A DNA stretch of 64,000 bases from Lichenostomus cassidix (lineage: Eukaryota > Chordata > Aves > Passeriformes > Meliphagidae), in assembly GCA_008360975.2 (NCBI GenBank), contig CM039183.1, positions 52,599,350 through 52,663,349 of the forward strand, read 5' to 3'. A model generated the notes under the pieces. The model saw nothing but the letters and a program-made list of their open reading frames with translations, searched no databases and was not told the origin of the DNA. A program made the position numbers and the translations under genes. This document shows, one piece after another, positions 22,633 through 35,322 of the stretch (position 1 is the first letter of the stretch; each line of letters opens with the position of its first letter).

Positions 22633-24491
22633 CTGCAGTCCTAAGAAGCCATGAGTGTAACTGAGAGCCCATTTTAATCATATCATTGCATGTTAGGCTG
22701 TTGCCAAACTGAAGTGGGGGAGACGCTCCAAAACTTGCAGAAATAACTTATTATTTTTCTGACACGTTGAAAATCTAGAGAATGACAATTAGCTGTAGCA
22801 ATTGCAAATTGAAGGCAAGTCGTATAGTTAGAAATTAATTCCAGCATCTATTCCACAATGTCTAATGATTTCCTCAAATGTCTTTATTTGGGGGGGGTGA
22901 CTGAAAATCCCTATGTTTTGTGCCTGTCCAAGATGGTTTCTCCCCTGCCCATCCTGGTTTAGGCACTAGGGGACAATGGTGCAGACTACCCATTGCTTCG
23001 GCATTGTGAGCATCAGGACTGCAGCTTAGCTGTGCCTCATGACATACTAGCAATTTCCTTCTTGGGTTTCAGGTCCAGGTCTGTTCCCATGCCCAGCCCA
23101 GTTTGATGGTCCTCACACTCCTCAGATGATTCAGGTCAAGTTCCTTCTTGTGTCTCTGCTCCCATGTGAATGCTGTGGTCTGGAGTAGGGGAGGGAAGGC
23201 ACCTGAGGGAGAGGCAGCCTCTCCATATGCAACATACTCTTTGTCAGGCAGCTCAATCTTTCCTGCAGCCCTCCTGGGCCTGTCGGTGGTGCAGGTGAGG
23301 CAGTCAAAGAGGTGCTCATTCATTCTGAAGCCAAGCTGACTATAGAGCTTTTTAGGACCCTTTTTACTATTACCTCCATACCTAATGCACTGCTTTCCTA
23401 TTCTTGTTCTCCAGTAGCAGCTTTTTGAGGCATGGTTTTCTGTTGAAAGTAGGCAAGAGCAGTGAGACATATAAGCAGGTCTTTCATACTCCAGTAGAGG
23501 TCAGATACCTACCTACAGTAAAGGAGCTAATTCATTACAGCATGATAGATTATAACAGCTTATTTGGAGCCCTATTATATAAATCACTTAAATGTGTATT
23601 TACATAACATTCCTATTAATTACCACAAAGACTGTAATGACTGTGAGCTGTTCTAGTTTATCTTGTAAATATGTATTTAAGCAATTCTGTTGCAGGTAAT
23701 ATTTAATCAATAGACTGTAACAGATCATTAATCATGCCAAACCTTTGTGTAAAAAGTGAATTTGTACTGGTGGAATGTAATGGATCCTTTGGAGCACCAT
23801 ATAACATATTACAGTAGTCATGTGGAAGCTCTACAGTGCCCCTAATGATACATGTTAAAAGCCTTAACGTGACCTCCTGTATGGCATGTCTCTGTATTGA
23901 CACATGGGCACAAACTTTTCTTGAGGTGAAGAAGTCAAGAAATTACTCAGCAGTGATTCTTTTGGACACTTGCAAGGAGCTGAATGGACAAGCTCCAAGG
24001 GGTTGTGTCTACCATATGTTTTCTTGGCTAAAAAGGTACTGGTTAAAAACATGTATGTAAAGTGCTTATATGTGTATCTGGTATTTGTTGTGTCTGAGCA
24101 CCACACAACAGTGTTCTGCAGCATCAGAGAGACACCATGCAGAACGCTCAGGACACAGACATGCAACAGATGGGTCCCTGCACTATTGCCATCAAGCAGA
24201 TGACCATCAATTTACTTGAATGAAGGCAAGTAATGCTGCCATTTTTATGGAAACTTAAGACGTATCTCAGTGAAAGCATGAGTATGTTCAAGAGCCAGTG
24301 TTTAAGTGGTAGTATTTTGGTGGTCTTCTCTAAACTCTTCAAAACATAGGTGCAAAAAATTGAGATCATCATTAGGGACCCATTTTTAAAAATACTTGAT
24401 GCACAGAGCAAATAGAAAAGAGAAAGTAAAAACCTCAAGCGCTTTAAAGAACTCCAGTTAAAGTCCTATGGGTTTTGTTTCCTTCACACAG
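22633..24491. other. No gene seen
   Basis: Ordinary sequence. Bases 23600-23770 are AT-rich with several TAAT-type motifs. Nothing coding could be supported. Confidence 0.5.
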
Positions 24492-24605
24492 TACAGAAGA
24501 CAAGTCATGTCATCAGAAAGTAAAGAATTTGAGAATGAAATTTTGCTTACTTTACCTGTGCCAGCAGCCCTACTTGATTTTAAACAGACTGCCTGGGATA
24601 GGGAG
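24492..24605 (+). other. Exon-like segment with good splice sites (unidentified)
   Basis: A strong acceptor (gttttgtttccttcacacag) is followed by 114 bp and a strong donor GGGAG|GTGAGC. The 114 bp are exactly 38 codons. In the first frame they read without stops, beginning YRRQVMSSESKEF and ending ALLDFKQTAWDRE, with a mixed, protein-like composition. A second frame is also open, which weakens the coding case. I do not recognise the peptide and found no neighbouring exon to join it to. It could be a real small exon, a cryptic exon in an intron, or chance. Confidence 0.3.
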
Positions 24606-27509
24606 GTGAGCAGGATTTTCTGCAGAACTGAATTATCAAGTATTGTAACTGCGCCACTGCAAATCCACATGATGTAGTGCATGCCTGCTCGCCAAGATGT
24701 CCTGGGAAGCTGGCCTCGAGCTCTAGCTGAAGTCATAGCTAACAGCTAAGAGCCAAATTGTGGTCACGTGAGTCAGTCCACTGGCATCATGCAGGACTAT
24801 TCACCATTGAGGTGCACCATGTTGGTGCCCAGACTGGGAATGCAATTCTAGAAATGCTTTATCCTATGTCGTGAGCGTGCCATGCAGTTTGTACTGAACA
24901 ACAGAGAGAAATCATGGCTGAAATAGTAAGGAAGTCTTAGTCCAGGGCCATAATGTATTGGCAAAGCTTTATAGGAAGTCTGTGCATCACTGACTCTGGC
25001 CAACTCCACCAATCTCTTGTTTTTATAAGCATTAAATTCACTTAATTTTTTTAAAAGGCTTTTATTAATGGTTCCTTTGGAGGTTTTGCAATCTGTTGTC
25101 TAATGCAAGCTTTGATTAAGTTAAAAAAAATTCTCTGCAATAACAGCTCTCCTGTGTAATAACAATCAATATATGCTAATCGTCTGCCAAATATATTTCT
25201 TACAGAGAAATGGTTATGAAGTTAGATATTTGCCAAAAAAGAAAAAACCCAACAAACAAACAAAAATTTCCCCACCTTCAAACCCCTTCTTTAATTGCTT
25301 AGCCAGTGGGTATGTGTATCTGTAAAAGATTAACCAGTTTTTTACTTTTGAAAATTAGTATAGAAATTTTATTAGCTGGCATGAATATTCAATTCAAATT
25401 ATTTTTTTACAGCTAAGTTTTAAACCTCTAGAAAACATGAGAGGCCAACTCAACCCTGAATATAGCGGTGAAGCTGAGTGCTGCTGTAATATTGTAATCT
25501 ATTAAAAGGTTATCTTTCATATAAGATTGCTTTCCCTAAGCACCTAAGCATATTAACAACATCTGAAATGCACTTGTAATTATACACACCTCAGAAAAGA
25601 TTTAAAATTGCTTCCTTTGTCCACATTTATAAAAACATCTTAGTCACTCTGTGATCTTATTTTACCTATGCACCTTAAACCTTGTAAAAGCAAAATGGAA
25701 GAAGCAATCACCCATCAGAGAATTGCTCATAGGTGAACTTTGGCTGTCTCTAGTGGCATTAATTTTGCTCTCTGTGAACTGCACTTGACACCCTTGTAAG
25801 GTCTGGAGAATTCTTTCCATCTCTAACTGGCCTACATGACTATTTGCTACTAATTTTCACACTGAAAATGATGCAATGGGAAAAAAAAAAAGTTAATTTA
25901 GTCTCCAAAGAACAGCTTTCTGGCTAAATCCTGTAACTTTCTGGGAAAGACTGTTCTTTATCTGTTCAGCCAGTGCCAATGAAATCAGCAGTGTGCCTGC
26001 ATGACTGGGAATGGAAGAAGCGGCTAAAGCAGAAAGGCAGGAAACGTGCTGCTTTAACCACATCAACTTCATTCCTGTTTGATCTCCAGCTGCCTTTTTT
26101 GTGATAGCTGACCATACTAATGAACCTAAATGTCTTGCAACACTGTTGCTGTCATCTTTCCATATACTGCAGAAATATATTTTGTATAACACAGTAAGAA
26201 ACCTATATAACCTAGTCTATAACCTATTTGTTTCTGGTGTGGTATTTGGTTTTTGGACCAGACACCAAGACTAGCAAAACAGTTTCTGTCAGTCCCATAC
26301 GGCAGAAGCACAAGCTTAAACAATACTGAGATTTTTAGACAAAGATAGTAAGAATACTGTTAAAGTTGCTATGCCTCTTTGCCTTGTTAGAGATCTGATT
26401 TTTTTTCCTACTCAGACAAAAATACCTTTGATTTTAAGCCCTTCTAGAAATTCTGTTTGAAAATTTTCAATTGACTCCATTTGGCAGCTAGATTTAGGAA
26501 GGAACTTTTTATCTGTCTCCAGTCTTCTGGGGCTACTGGTTATTTGGTGAAGAGCATTTGAGCTAATGGAGCTCACTTGAATTCCCCTTAGGAATAAGAT
26601 TCTTTCCTGAATAAGGACTGTGGGATCAGTTATTAGCTGTTCTGCTGAATAAACTGAATACCCGTGGAGCTTTTTAGCTACTCCTTTGTGAAACCTATGG
26701 CTTTTAGAAAGGTCTGTGATGGTGCTGGTGATTTTTATTGTGATAATACTCCTAAATGCTCAGACACAGCTGAGAGCAGTACTAATATTCACCACATGCT
26801 ACCTACAAAATTGCTATGGTGGAAGCATGGGGTCCTTGCCCTGAGCATTTCATGGTGTCAGGGTTTTCAAGATGATTCGTTGCAGAGTTCTACTTGCTGG
26901 ATTTTATTTCTAAAATCATCTTATTTCCAAATGTTAATTCTCACAATGGAATATCAGTTATAAATGCATATGTTACTAGGGTATTTTATCATACTTAAGA
27001 AGACTTCATAGCATCTCCCTCAGCAATTCTATTAAATGAGAATATTAGTTTCCTCCTATGGAAGGGAGAAAACTGCGCAGTTTGGTTCTAGCTATAGCAA
27101 ACTGATGAAAAACTTATATAGAACTTAATGGAAAAATCCTGCAGATTTAAAAGGAAAATGTCATCTCCGTCACACAACCCTCTGGGATGATTCAAAACCA
27201 GATGAGAAGAGACTAGCATAATTTCACACCTCTGTATTTTAGGAGCAATTTCTTAAAAGCTGAATATTGTCTTTTCTGTGAAATTTTTATCAGTATTGAG
27301 TAAAAAAGACCTATTATAATACTTTTGGATTTAACACTTCCCAGGTCAAGTTTGGAGGCTAGAGTGTTGAAAGGTGAAAGGATATGGGGAATCTGTTGCA
27401 ATGGTGTATTCCTCTGTTGTATCACAGACAAGAAGGATGACCATGCACAAAGCATTTCCATGGTGGAAAATGTGTCTCCTGAACTCTCCCCACTCCCAGA
27501 GGCTGGGTG
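24606..27509. other. No gene seen; AT-rich motif-dense block
   Basis: Mostly ordinary. Bases 25020-25210 form an AT-rich block with several homeodomain/TCF-like strings (tttattaatgg, tttgattaag, aacaatcaatat, tgctaatcg) and little simple repeat, as often seen in vertebrate conserved non-coding elements. Conservation cannot be judged here. Confidence 0.4.
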
Positions 27510-27670
27510 GAAGAAATGCCTTTTCAATGTTAAGGGAGGTGGATGCGGTGCATTCTCTGTCATTAGAGTTGTTTAGGTCAAGACTTGCTCTACTCAAGCC
27601 ACGCCTGTATGGTAGGTAAGCCTGGATAAGATGGTCACAGTGGTCCTTTTTTGGCCTTTGTGGTATAGGA
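27510..27670 (+). mobile_element. Ancient CR1 3' end
   Basis: The order of blocks matches the 3' end of an old CR1 group known in birds, turtles and crocodilians: 'aggtggatgc..attctctgtcattagagttgtttagg' (the 'final exon' style phrase ...ttgaggtctttaaaacaagatt), then 'aagatggtcacagtggtccttttttggcctt', equivalent to the usual 'gatgatcacaatggtcccttctggcctt'. It is heavily diverged and its upstream limit is uncertain. Confidence 0.65.
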
Positions 27671-28549
27671 AAATCCAGTGAACCATTTGCATAGAACACT
27701 GTCAGCAGGTATGCTTTCATTTCTAAAGGCATTGTGTAAATTGTATAAAATCATATGCTGACTTACAAATGATGAAAGTATTAGGCCCATCTTCTACTGT
27801 GGTGATACAATGAGGGAATTAATTTAAAAAAAAATTCTGGTAAGTAAGCTGAAAGAGCACTAGAAAGTGCCTGCTCTTTCAGACAGTGCAGGAAAGTCAC
27901 TAATTGCTCTAAACTAACTTCACTGAAGTGCAGAGCAAGGGTACAGATAACACAAAAATGTATTAGGTGCTTTTGTTGCAATATAAAAGACTGCGGCAAG
28001 GGATTAGGTTTTTTCTGTTCAGCGAAGGAGGGGGCTGTGTTTCTCACACACTCCACGTCTCTTCTTTTGCTATAGTTCAAAAATCTCAAGATACAACAAT
28101 TTGGCAGTGTCAGCAGTGTAGTTTGTCAACACATGGGGTGGCACAGCACTGCCCCACAGAATGGTGTCCCAACGCCCTTTCAAGGCTGCCGCTTGCAAGC
28201 ATGATGTACACTGAGAACATTTTTATGGGAACGTTCAGGCAAACAAACACAGATGGCTGCAACTGCCCTCCCCCCTCCCCTTCCCTGGTGGGTAATCGGC
28301 ACTAGTATTGAATTACATAATTATTGGGGGTAATACTGTATTATCAGGTCAAGCAAGTTCTCTTCGTGAGGGTTCACCTGGTAAGTACTGAATGGTGATA
28401 GATGAGTTTTGTGTTACTTCACATTGCTTGGGACTGGCGCCAACCAAATCACCTCCTGACTTGTGTACCAGGTAGTCAGTCACACCCAGGCTATCTAAAG
28501 CTGTGCTTGCCCGGGCCAGTCTTCTCTGAAAACAGCTGGGAATCATGCC
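27671..28549. other. No gene seen
   Basis: Ordinary sequence leading into the CpG-rich patch. A donor-like CACCTG|GTAAGT is at 28379/28380 without a clear exon. Confidence 0.5.
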
Positions 28550-28850
28550 ATATCAGACGTGTTCCCGCGAAACGGCAGATGAAAGGGGCTAGTAAAGTTC
28601 AGCTGCGCTTTGAGTACGGGATGGTGCTTCTGGCACTAGCAGGGAATAAAGACTGAGGGCCAGGAGGAGGCTGGGAGACGAGCGGGTGAGCCTGCAGAGC
28701 AGCCGCGGTCACAGCACAGCGGTTGGCTTTCAGCTGGGAAAGGGGAGGAATGTGCGATGGTTCCCACAGCATCTTCCAGTGTCGGAAACCTCTTCCCTTC
28801 CAGCACCGCGTGCGCCGCGCTGGCTCCGAGGGCACGGTCGGATGTTTGCT
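28550..28850. promoter_or_regulatory. Small CpG-rich patch
   Basis: CpG density is clearly higher than in the surrounding tens of kilobases (strings such as cccgcgaaacgg, gacgagcggg, gccgcggtc, caccgcgtgcgccgcgctgg). A donor-like GCGG|GTGAGC sits at 28685/28686. It is weaker than the island at 3.6-4.2 kb. It might be an alternative or tissue-restricted promoter, or a remnant of a GC-rich repeat. Confidence 0.35.
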
Positions 28851-31800
28851 TGAGAAACAGCTGTGGTGGTTTAACAAGTTACTGCTTGATCAGCTATTTG
28901 TTCCCGCTCCCCTCTGCTGAGGTGCAGTAACTGAATCCGTGGGCTCTTTCGGGCTGTTGCAGGGTGGAGGGAAACTTGCTTCAAGTGTTTGCAGGTACGG
29001 GCAGCTGCCGTGTGTGAGTCGTGGGGGCAGAGATAAAGAGTTAAGGGGCAGCGACTTTTTAAGCAGAGACAGCTGTCTCCTAAACGAATGTCTGACTGTG
29101 CCATAAAAGACATTCAACACCATTAAACATTAGGCTGTCAGCAATAATTACAGAATGTGTTCACACTGTTTAAAAAAGCAAAAACTACAGAGAGGAAGAG
29201 AAGTGACATGAAAATTCAAATGTGAAGAAACTAAATAACTACACTTGGAAAAATAAAGTGTTGCTTATGTGACTAGAGAGTGTTGTTCCAAAAAACCACA
29301 ACTTAGGAGCAAATCTTGCCAGTGAATCTTTCATGTAGGAAGTGGGAGTGATGAAGAGGAAAAATGCTTGGCCCTTTTGCAGTTTGCTCCGTTCTTTCTC
29401 TCTCTTGGTTTTGAAAGGTGGACCAGTTTAATGTACATGAAGTACCATATATATAACCTCACCTGTCTACTTCACTGCACATACTAGAAATTGCAAGGTA
29501 CATCTGAACAGTGGAAGCTTAAGAGTCTGAAGTCCATCAGCGTACCTTATAGTCAATGAAGGAACACCTGCCGTAGAAGAGTCACACTTTAGATGTGTTT
29601 TTTATACCTATGGTCACCCCAAATAATGTCTCCAAGGGCTCCCAGTCAAAATAAATGTGCGTTCTCGAGTGGTTTACACTAGGTGTTTGCTTTCATTGCA
29701 AAGTCAGCTCTGAGTTTCTTCATCCTTGTCATTTTGCCCTGACTGGGTAACTCTGCATCAATGGGAATGTGTGATTGTAAAACTGTAGGCGCTTGCAGTG
29801 GACACAGGATGGGATGTAGTGCTGCAAATGTATACTGTTTAAATAATTAGGTTTAGAACTACTTCTGTCTCTCAAAAGAGAGCTCTGATGCTCCACAGCA
29901 TTCTAGTTCAGATAATAGTAAAAAAATCCCCCACATTCCCAAACATGTGTGTAAGATATTATGCTATTCATATCCCTTGGTTTGGTTGCTGAAGTAAAAG
30001 CACTTAGAAATACTTTCTGAGCATTGAATTCTCGTGTTTCTGTCAAGCTTTTGTGGAGCCATTTGGAATTGTCTGTGGCTGTGAGTCTTGCCCAGCACCC
30101 TGGTTTTGGCACCTCTGTCACTGGCTGACACGTTCCAGCTGGTTTTTAACACATTCACATGCACTTCAAGCAGACAACAGATACTCACTTCGGCTGCACT
30201 GTGCCAGGTGCCAGCACCAGGTATCCACTCTCTCTGTACCAAACACACCTGGAGCAGAGCAGCCATGCATTGGCAGGACTGACAGTGCAAGCTGTTACAA
30301 ATGCTTCTGGCATTAAACCCTACGTGGGTACCGCCTATGCTTGCCAGTGCCCTGCAGCCTCCCATCATATCTTGCAAATAGTGTGCAGACTCTCTGAAGA
30401 CTCTCTCAGAAGGACTCTTGGCTTCCCATATGCACAGCAGCAAGGATATGGGAAAAATTTCTTACTGCTTTTGGAGCAGGATGTCTTCACTGGGAGATAC
30501 CACTGACAGCTTCATGCAAATATTCTAGAAAGTGGTAAATCAGTTCACTAATACATTTACAAAGTTAATAGGTTACACAGGGAGCTGAACAAAACTTGGC
30601 AGCTCTGCCTATATCTCCTTTACATCTGAGGAACTGCTGAGTGACAAAGTAAGACAACCTTCACTCTTCCCTTAGTGGGATACAGTAACCATGGCCCTCA
30701 TCAGAAGCTGCAGCACAAGCCTGGCTTAGTAAGCTAGCACTTGTGAATTTCTGTGCACAGGATGTCCAGCTGCAGGAAGATTTTTCTTTATGGAACTGGA
30801 GCATCATGTAGAAGTAGGTTGATCTTCCTGATGCCCTAATAGCAGAGGTCCTGGAACCCAGGGCTGTGGGCTCCCCCTGGGACCTCCTGGGAGTTCCAGC
30901 CAGAACACAGAGGTGCAAGAGGTAAAATCTGTTATAAATTCTTAAGTATTTAATCTGCTTTCTTCCATGTTAATGCATCACAGGAAAACCTGTGTTTCGC
31001 AAACACCATCATCGTTTTCTTGTGCAGAGTGGCTGGTTAAAATGTGGACCTGGAAAAGCACAACACTCCTTTTAGTGCTTGGTAGGCTCCTCTGCTAGCA
31101 CTGACGTTAAAGGATATGGCTTTCCTGCTGACTTCAGCGAGAGGTAGGGCTGTTTGAACAATTTTCCCTGGCTGTGCTTTAGTCATATGCATTTCCACAT
31201 GCGGCAGGGTTAAAAGATTCATCGCCCTTCCTGACTCTGCTTCACCCTGGTGTTTGAAAGCAGTGGTGGGGGGCAGCGAGGGGAAAAGGAAGGCATTAAT
31301 ATACAATGAGAAGCCGAAACCAAAAGGCCAGCCCGTGCTGCATGTTCCCACTTCTCGGCAACTGTGAGTCACACGCGTTAAACACATTTGTGCGCCGGTT
31401 GTGTGAGTTGTCCCTAGAATGCTTCAAACTTTTTATAGCTGCTCCCACTTGCTGCAGTGTCACCTGCTGGTGAGATCAAAGCACTCAATAGCACGCTCCC
31501 CCGCTCCACGCTCAACAAAGTCACCGGAGCTCTTGAAAACTCCTACAGATGTTTCCTCTCTGAAGACAAAAGGATATTTTTCTCCCCTCCCTTCCTCCTT
31601 CACACCAAAGAACAAATCCTATGCCTGGCTGAGTTTGTACCACCTCAGATTAATTGGCACTAATGCAAATGTTCGTGGCTGTGTGTGGGATGTTGCTGAG
31701 AGCATAATGGTTGTCGTATTTGCTTGCATGTGGTTACTCCACTTCAGCTGTGTAATTCATTGCTTTATAAAATGCCTTACAATGCGTTACAGCACAGGAA

Positions 31801-34800
31801 GCTAATCATATGCTGTGGCAGACAATACAGTAGAGATTCAGAGTTACTGTAGGTCTCCTAAGGCCTGTGCCCTGAAGTCCCCAGTCCTTTTTCATCAAAA
31901 GTCCTCCTTGAGTGAGTGTCTATTTTGCCACCTGGAACAAACTCTTAGAAATGCCAGGATGTCTGGAGCTTTTCTGCTGGCTCCTCGTGGGATTCCCTTT
32001 CATTCCTTTTCAGTCTAATTTGTCTTTCCTTCACTCCCACCCCGAGTTTCTCTCCCTCTTTTTAGGCATCTTATTGGCAGTGTATTCCAGGCATAGCAGT
32101 ATGAAGGTTGTACAAGAATTTCCATTCTAAGGAGGTTATTTTGAGTTGCTTATGTTTTTGGCTGCAATTTTAAGCATTTGATATCAAGCCCAGAAGCAAT
32201 TTTTTAATTGGAAAGTGTAAGCTGAGATAGGTACAAGAACAAAGATCTTTTAAAAAACAATACTTCCAACTGTGTAATTTTAACCGTTCTTATAGATGTG
32301 GGGATGGATTGGTGTTTGTTTGGTTCTGAAGTATCTTTTGCCTCTTCTTGTGCCCTTGAGTGTTACTGGTTAGTAGTCACAGGATGTTTTTTTGTGAATG
32401 CAGACTCTGTTCCCTTAGTACCAAGCTATGCTGGTACCATGCTCTCATTTCTAGTTTAGGAAATCTCTCTCTCTCTCTCTCTTTTTGACCAATAAGGCAT
32501 TAATGAAGAAAGGTGAGCTCCTATGCTAGACAGTGACAGTAGAAAAACAGTGTGGAAGGAAGCAGTGAATATGCCCAGTTGGTTGCACAAGTTTTTGTCT
32601 TGGTCTAGTTTGCTGGCCTAGCAGAAGCTGAACCATGTAGTTCATAATTTAATTTATTTTCTAAAAATGCACAAAATTCTATTAGAAACCCTACATGACA
32701 AGACTATCAAATTGCAAACACTCAAAGGCTAAGGAAATGACAAAATTGAGCTTGCCTACCCAGCCTTAATTCTGTTTCCTCGCTTGTATAGTTACAATAA
32801 AGTTTAATTAGATTGTCGCATATTATTTTGGGGAGCTGCTGGAGCTGGTCTCCCGCCTCATTCATTTTGCATGCTAATGCAGTGCAAGGCAGTTTTTCTT
32901 GAAACACTGAGGGCCAGAGTTTCTCACTTACTGCAGGGGCTGTATGATGTGTCATAAATAAGATTGGTGTTCATAGAAGGCAGGAGCTGTGAATGTAGAA
33001 TGATAATGAAGAGTTTGGATAGTGACGGAGTAACCACTTACTCCTTCACCCTGCCAGCCACCCACTGCTATTCCAGTTCCTCCAGTCCACAGCTGAGGAC
33101 ACCAAGCTGATACTCCCATACTGGCTGCCTCCCCAGCAAACTTACATATTCCCATGCTCCAGTTTCCTGGGAACCATTCAGGAGAAGATGTCAGGATGCT
33201 ATGTGTCCTAATTCAGTGACCAATCCTGAGGGACATGCTGACCCTCTTACATGTCCCGTGGTAAATTACTGCTGTGGGAATGACAGCTGCTCCACATCTC
33301 ACTGGGTCTCTTGCCTTAAAAATTATAATCTTGCTGTGTGGTTCTTCACAGAGAAGTTTCTTCATACAAAAACACCCTAAGGACAAGTTCTCTTTTCATT
33401 CTCAGGCAGTGGTAAATGTGAAAATCGGTTACATGAAGTAGAGTTAATCCATATTCAGGCAGTCATTACTGTTCCCAACAGATGAAAGGTTTGTGGCCAT
33501 TTATTTGAGGGGTCAGCTCTCAGTCTTCCCTGCTTGTATTTAAGGGTCACCATTCCACCTCTGATAAAGATTGTGTATTTTCCCCTAGATGTTTTTTTCT
33601 GTTTATTTCTGATTGGTTGTAAGTGTTGGAGTGAGTTTTTCTTTTAGCTGCAAATGCTGCTCTTTGAAATTGAAGTGCATGACAGTAAAACTTAAGTGTA
33701 ATAACAAAAGGCAGTCTCTGCTCCTGTAATTTCACTTGCCTCTTTACCATGTTCTTCTGCAACTGTAGCAAAATGCTGAATAGATTTAGTATTTCATCTT
33801 CAGAGAGCTAGGAAATGTAGCCAAGGACACTGAGCCACACTGAAATGAGAAAGGGCTTCCAGAGCACTGAGAAATGTTCCAGTTCTTTTACATTCAACCA
33901 GCCCTTTTCTGTTTGTTGCTTCAACTTATGTAAATTATTAGAGTTCAAGTAGATTTAATATTTATCATCCAAGACAGGAAGGGTCAGCCCTCCTTTCTTC
34001 TACATTCCCTCTACTGGAAAAGTGTAATTTCAGTGAAATATCAGCATTTGTGATTTAAATACATTTCAGCAAGAAGACTTGCAAATTGTTATTTCTGCTG
34101 TCCCTTCCCCAAAAGTGTCTCTAATTTTTTGTCTCTAAAATAGTAGGATCTAAGGAGTAAAGCAAGATAACTACAGTTGCTACATAACAAGGCTAAAAAT
34201 CTGTTTCCTTTTTTAAAGCTCTTAGGGTTCTTCAGTGTCTTTGGACAAATTGCTGAATAAGGTACCACACATTAGTGATGGTGACAGGATCCCTCTATGA
34301 GATCTCTTTTTTAAGATGAGATAGACAAAATAATTTACTTGTTCGTTATTATTTGTAGATGTCACCATTTGCACTGAAAGGGTGTGTACACCCCATTGTG
34401 TCACACATTGAGCATCATGAATTCGGATGATCTCTCCTTAATTCAGCAACAAATAAGAACTATTAGGAGCTTGCAAAGCTAGGTGTGTTGCCAATATAAG
34501 AGCTAGTCTTTACCCATGACCTTGATTTGCTTCCACAAACCCAATTCTTGGACTGTTCTGGGACATGATGGATTGTCATACCAACATTTTCTGGTAGCAA
34601 TATCAGTTCCTACAAAATACAGGCTTTCATTAGAGAACTACCCGATGCAGTTACAGATCCTGCAATCTTCACAGAGCAGTTGCAGCTCTACTCTACTAGT
34701 TGTCAATTAATGTTTTGAAAAGCAAGTTCTATGCTGTTCCACCCATTTTTCAGGCCTCATTTTTTCAAAATCGTCAGGCACTTGATTTCCTTTAGCTCCA

Positions 34801-35074
34801 TGCATCATGTTTTAGAATATGTAAGGTCTTCTGGATATCCACACATCCATCCACAGCTTTTTGATGGCATCCTTTGGATGCCCTCACACGCTTTTGTTGT
34901 GCAGGCTTTGTCCTGCTGTTTATTCCCCTTAGTCCTGGCATCACAGGGGACTAAAGGACCTTTCCTGACCACCTTTCCTCATTCTTGCTTTCTCATGAGT
35001 TAGTCCTGGATGGACAGGTCCTCTAGGGCTCTTCATTTACACCCACTCTGGGACAGGGCAGAAGTTCATCTTTC
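28851..35074. other. Non-coding stretch, no gene seen; two motif-dense blocks
   Basis: Two blocks stand out. Bases 31645-31800 carry an octamer (taatgcaaatg), several TAAT cores and a repeated 'ttacaatgcgttac' theme. Bases 32640-32900 carry many TAAT/ATTA cores and a POU-like gcatgctaatgca. A (TC)n run is at 32464-32482. The frame at 29964-30443 on the minus strand (159 codons) has no recognisable domain. Confidence 0.45.
32464..32482 (+). repeat. (TC)n microsatellite
   Basis: About nine TC units followed by TTTTT. Confidence 0.9.
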
Positions 35075-35322
35075 AGTACCTTAAGGGGGCTACAGGAGAG
35101 CTGGAGAGATTCTTTATGCAAGATCTTGCAGTGATATGACAAGGGGGTATGGCTCTAAACTGAAAGAGAGCAGGTTTAGGTTAGATGTTAGGGAGAAATT
35201 CTTTACTGGATTAGGTGAGGCACTGGAACAAGTTGTTCAGGAAAGCTGTGGGTGCCTCATCCCTTGAAGTGTTTAAGACCAGGCTGGATGGGTCTTTGAG
35301 CAACCTGATCTAGTGGGTGGCA
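35075..35322 (+). mobile_element. CR1 LINE fragment, truncated at both ends
   Basis: Blocks 'agtaccttaagggggctacaggagagctggagaga', 'ctctaaactgaaagagagcaggtttaggttagatgttaggg', 'aggcactggaacaagttgttcag' and 'gaccaggctggatgggtctttgagcaacctgatctagtgggtgg' are in CR1 order on the plus strand. The usual last part (gatgatc...ttccaacc...attctatga) is absent: the match stops at 'gggtggca' and changes to unrelated sequence. Loss of the 3' end is unusual for CR1, whose insertions keep the 3' end, so a later deletion or rearrangement is implied. Confidence 0.88.
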
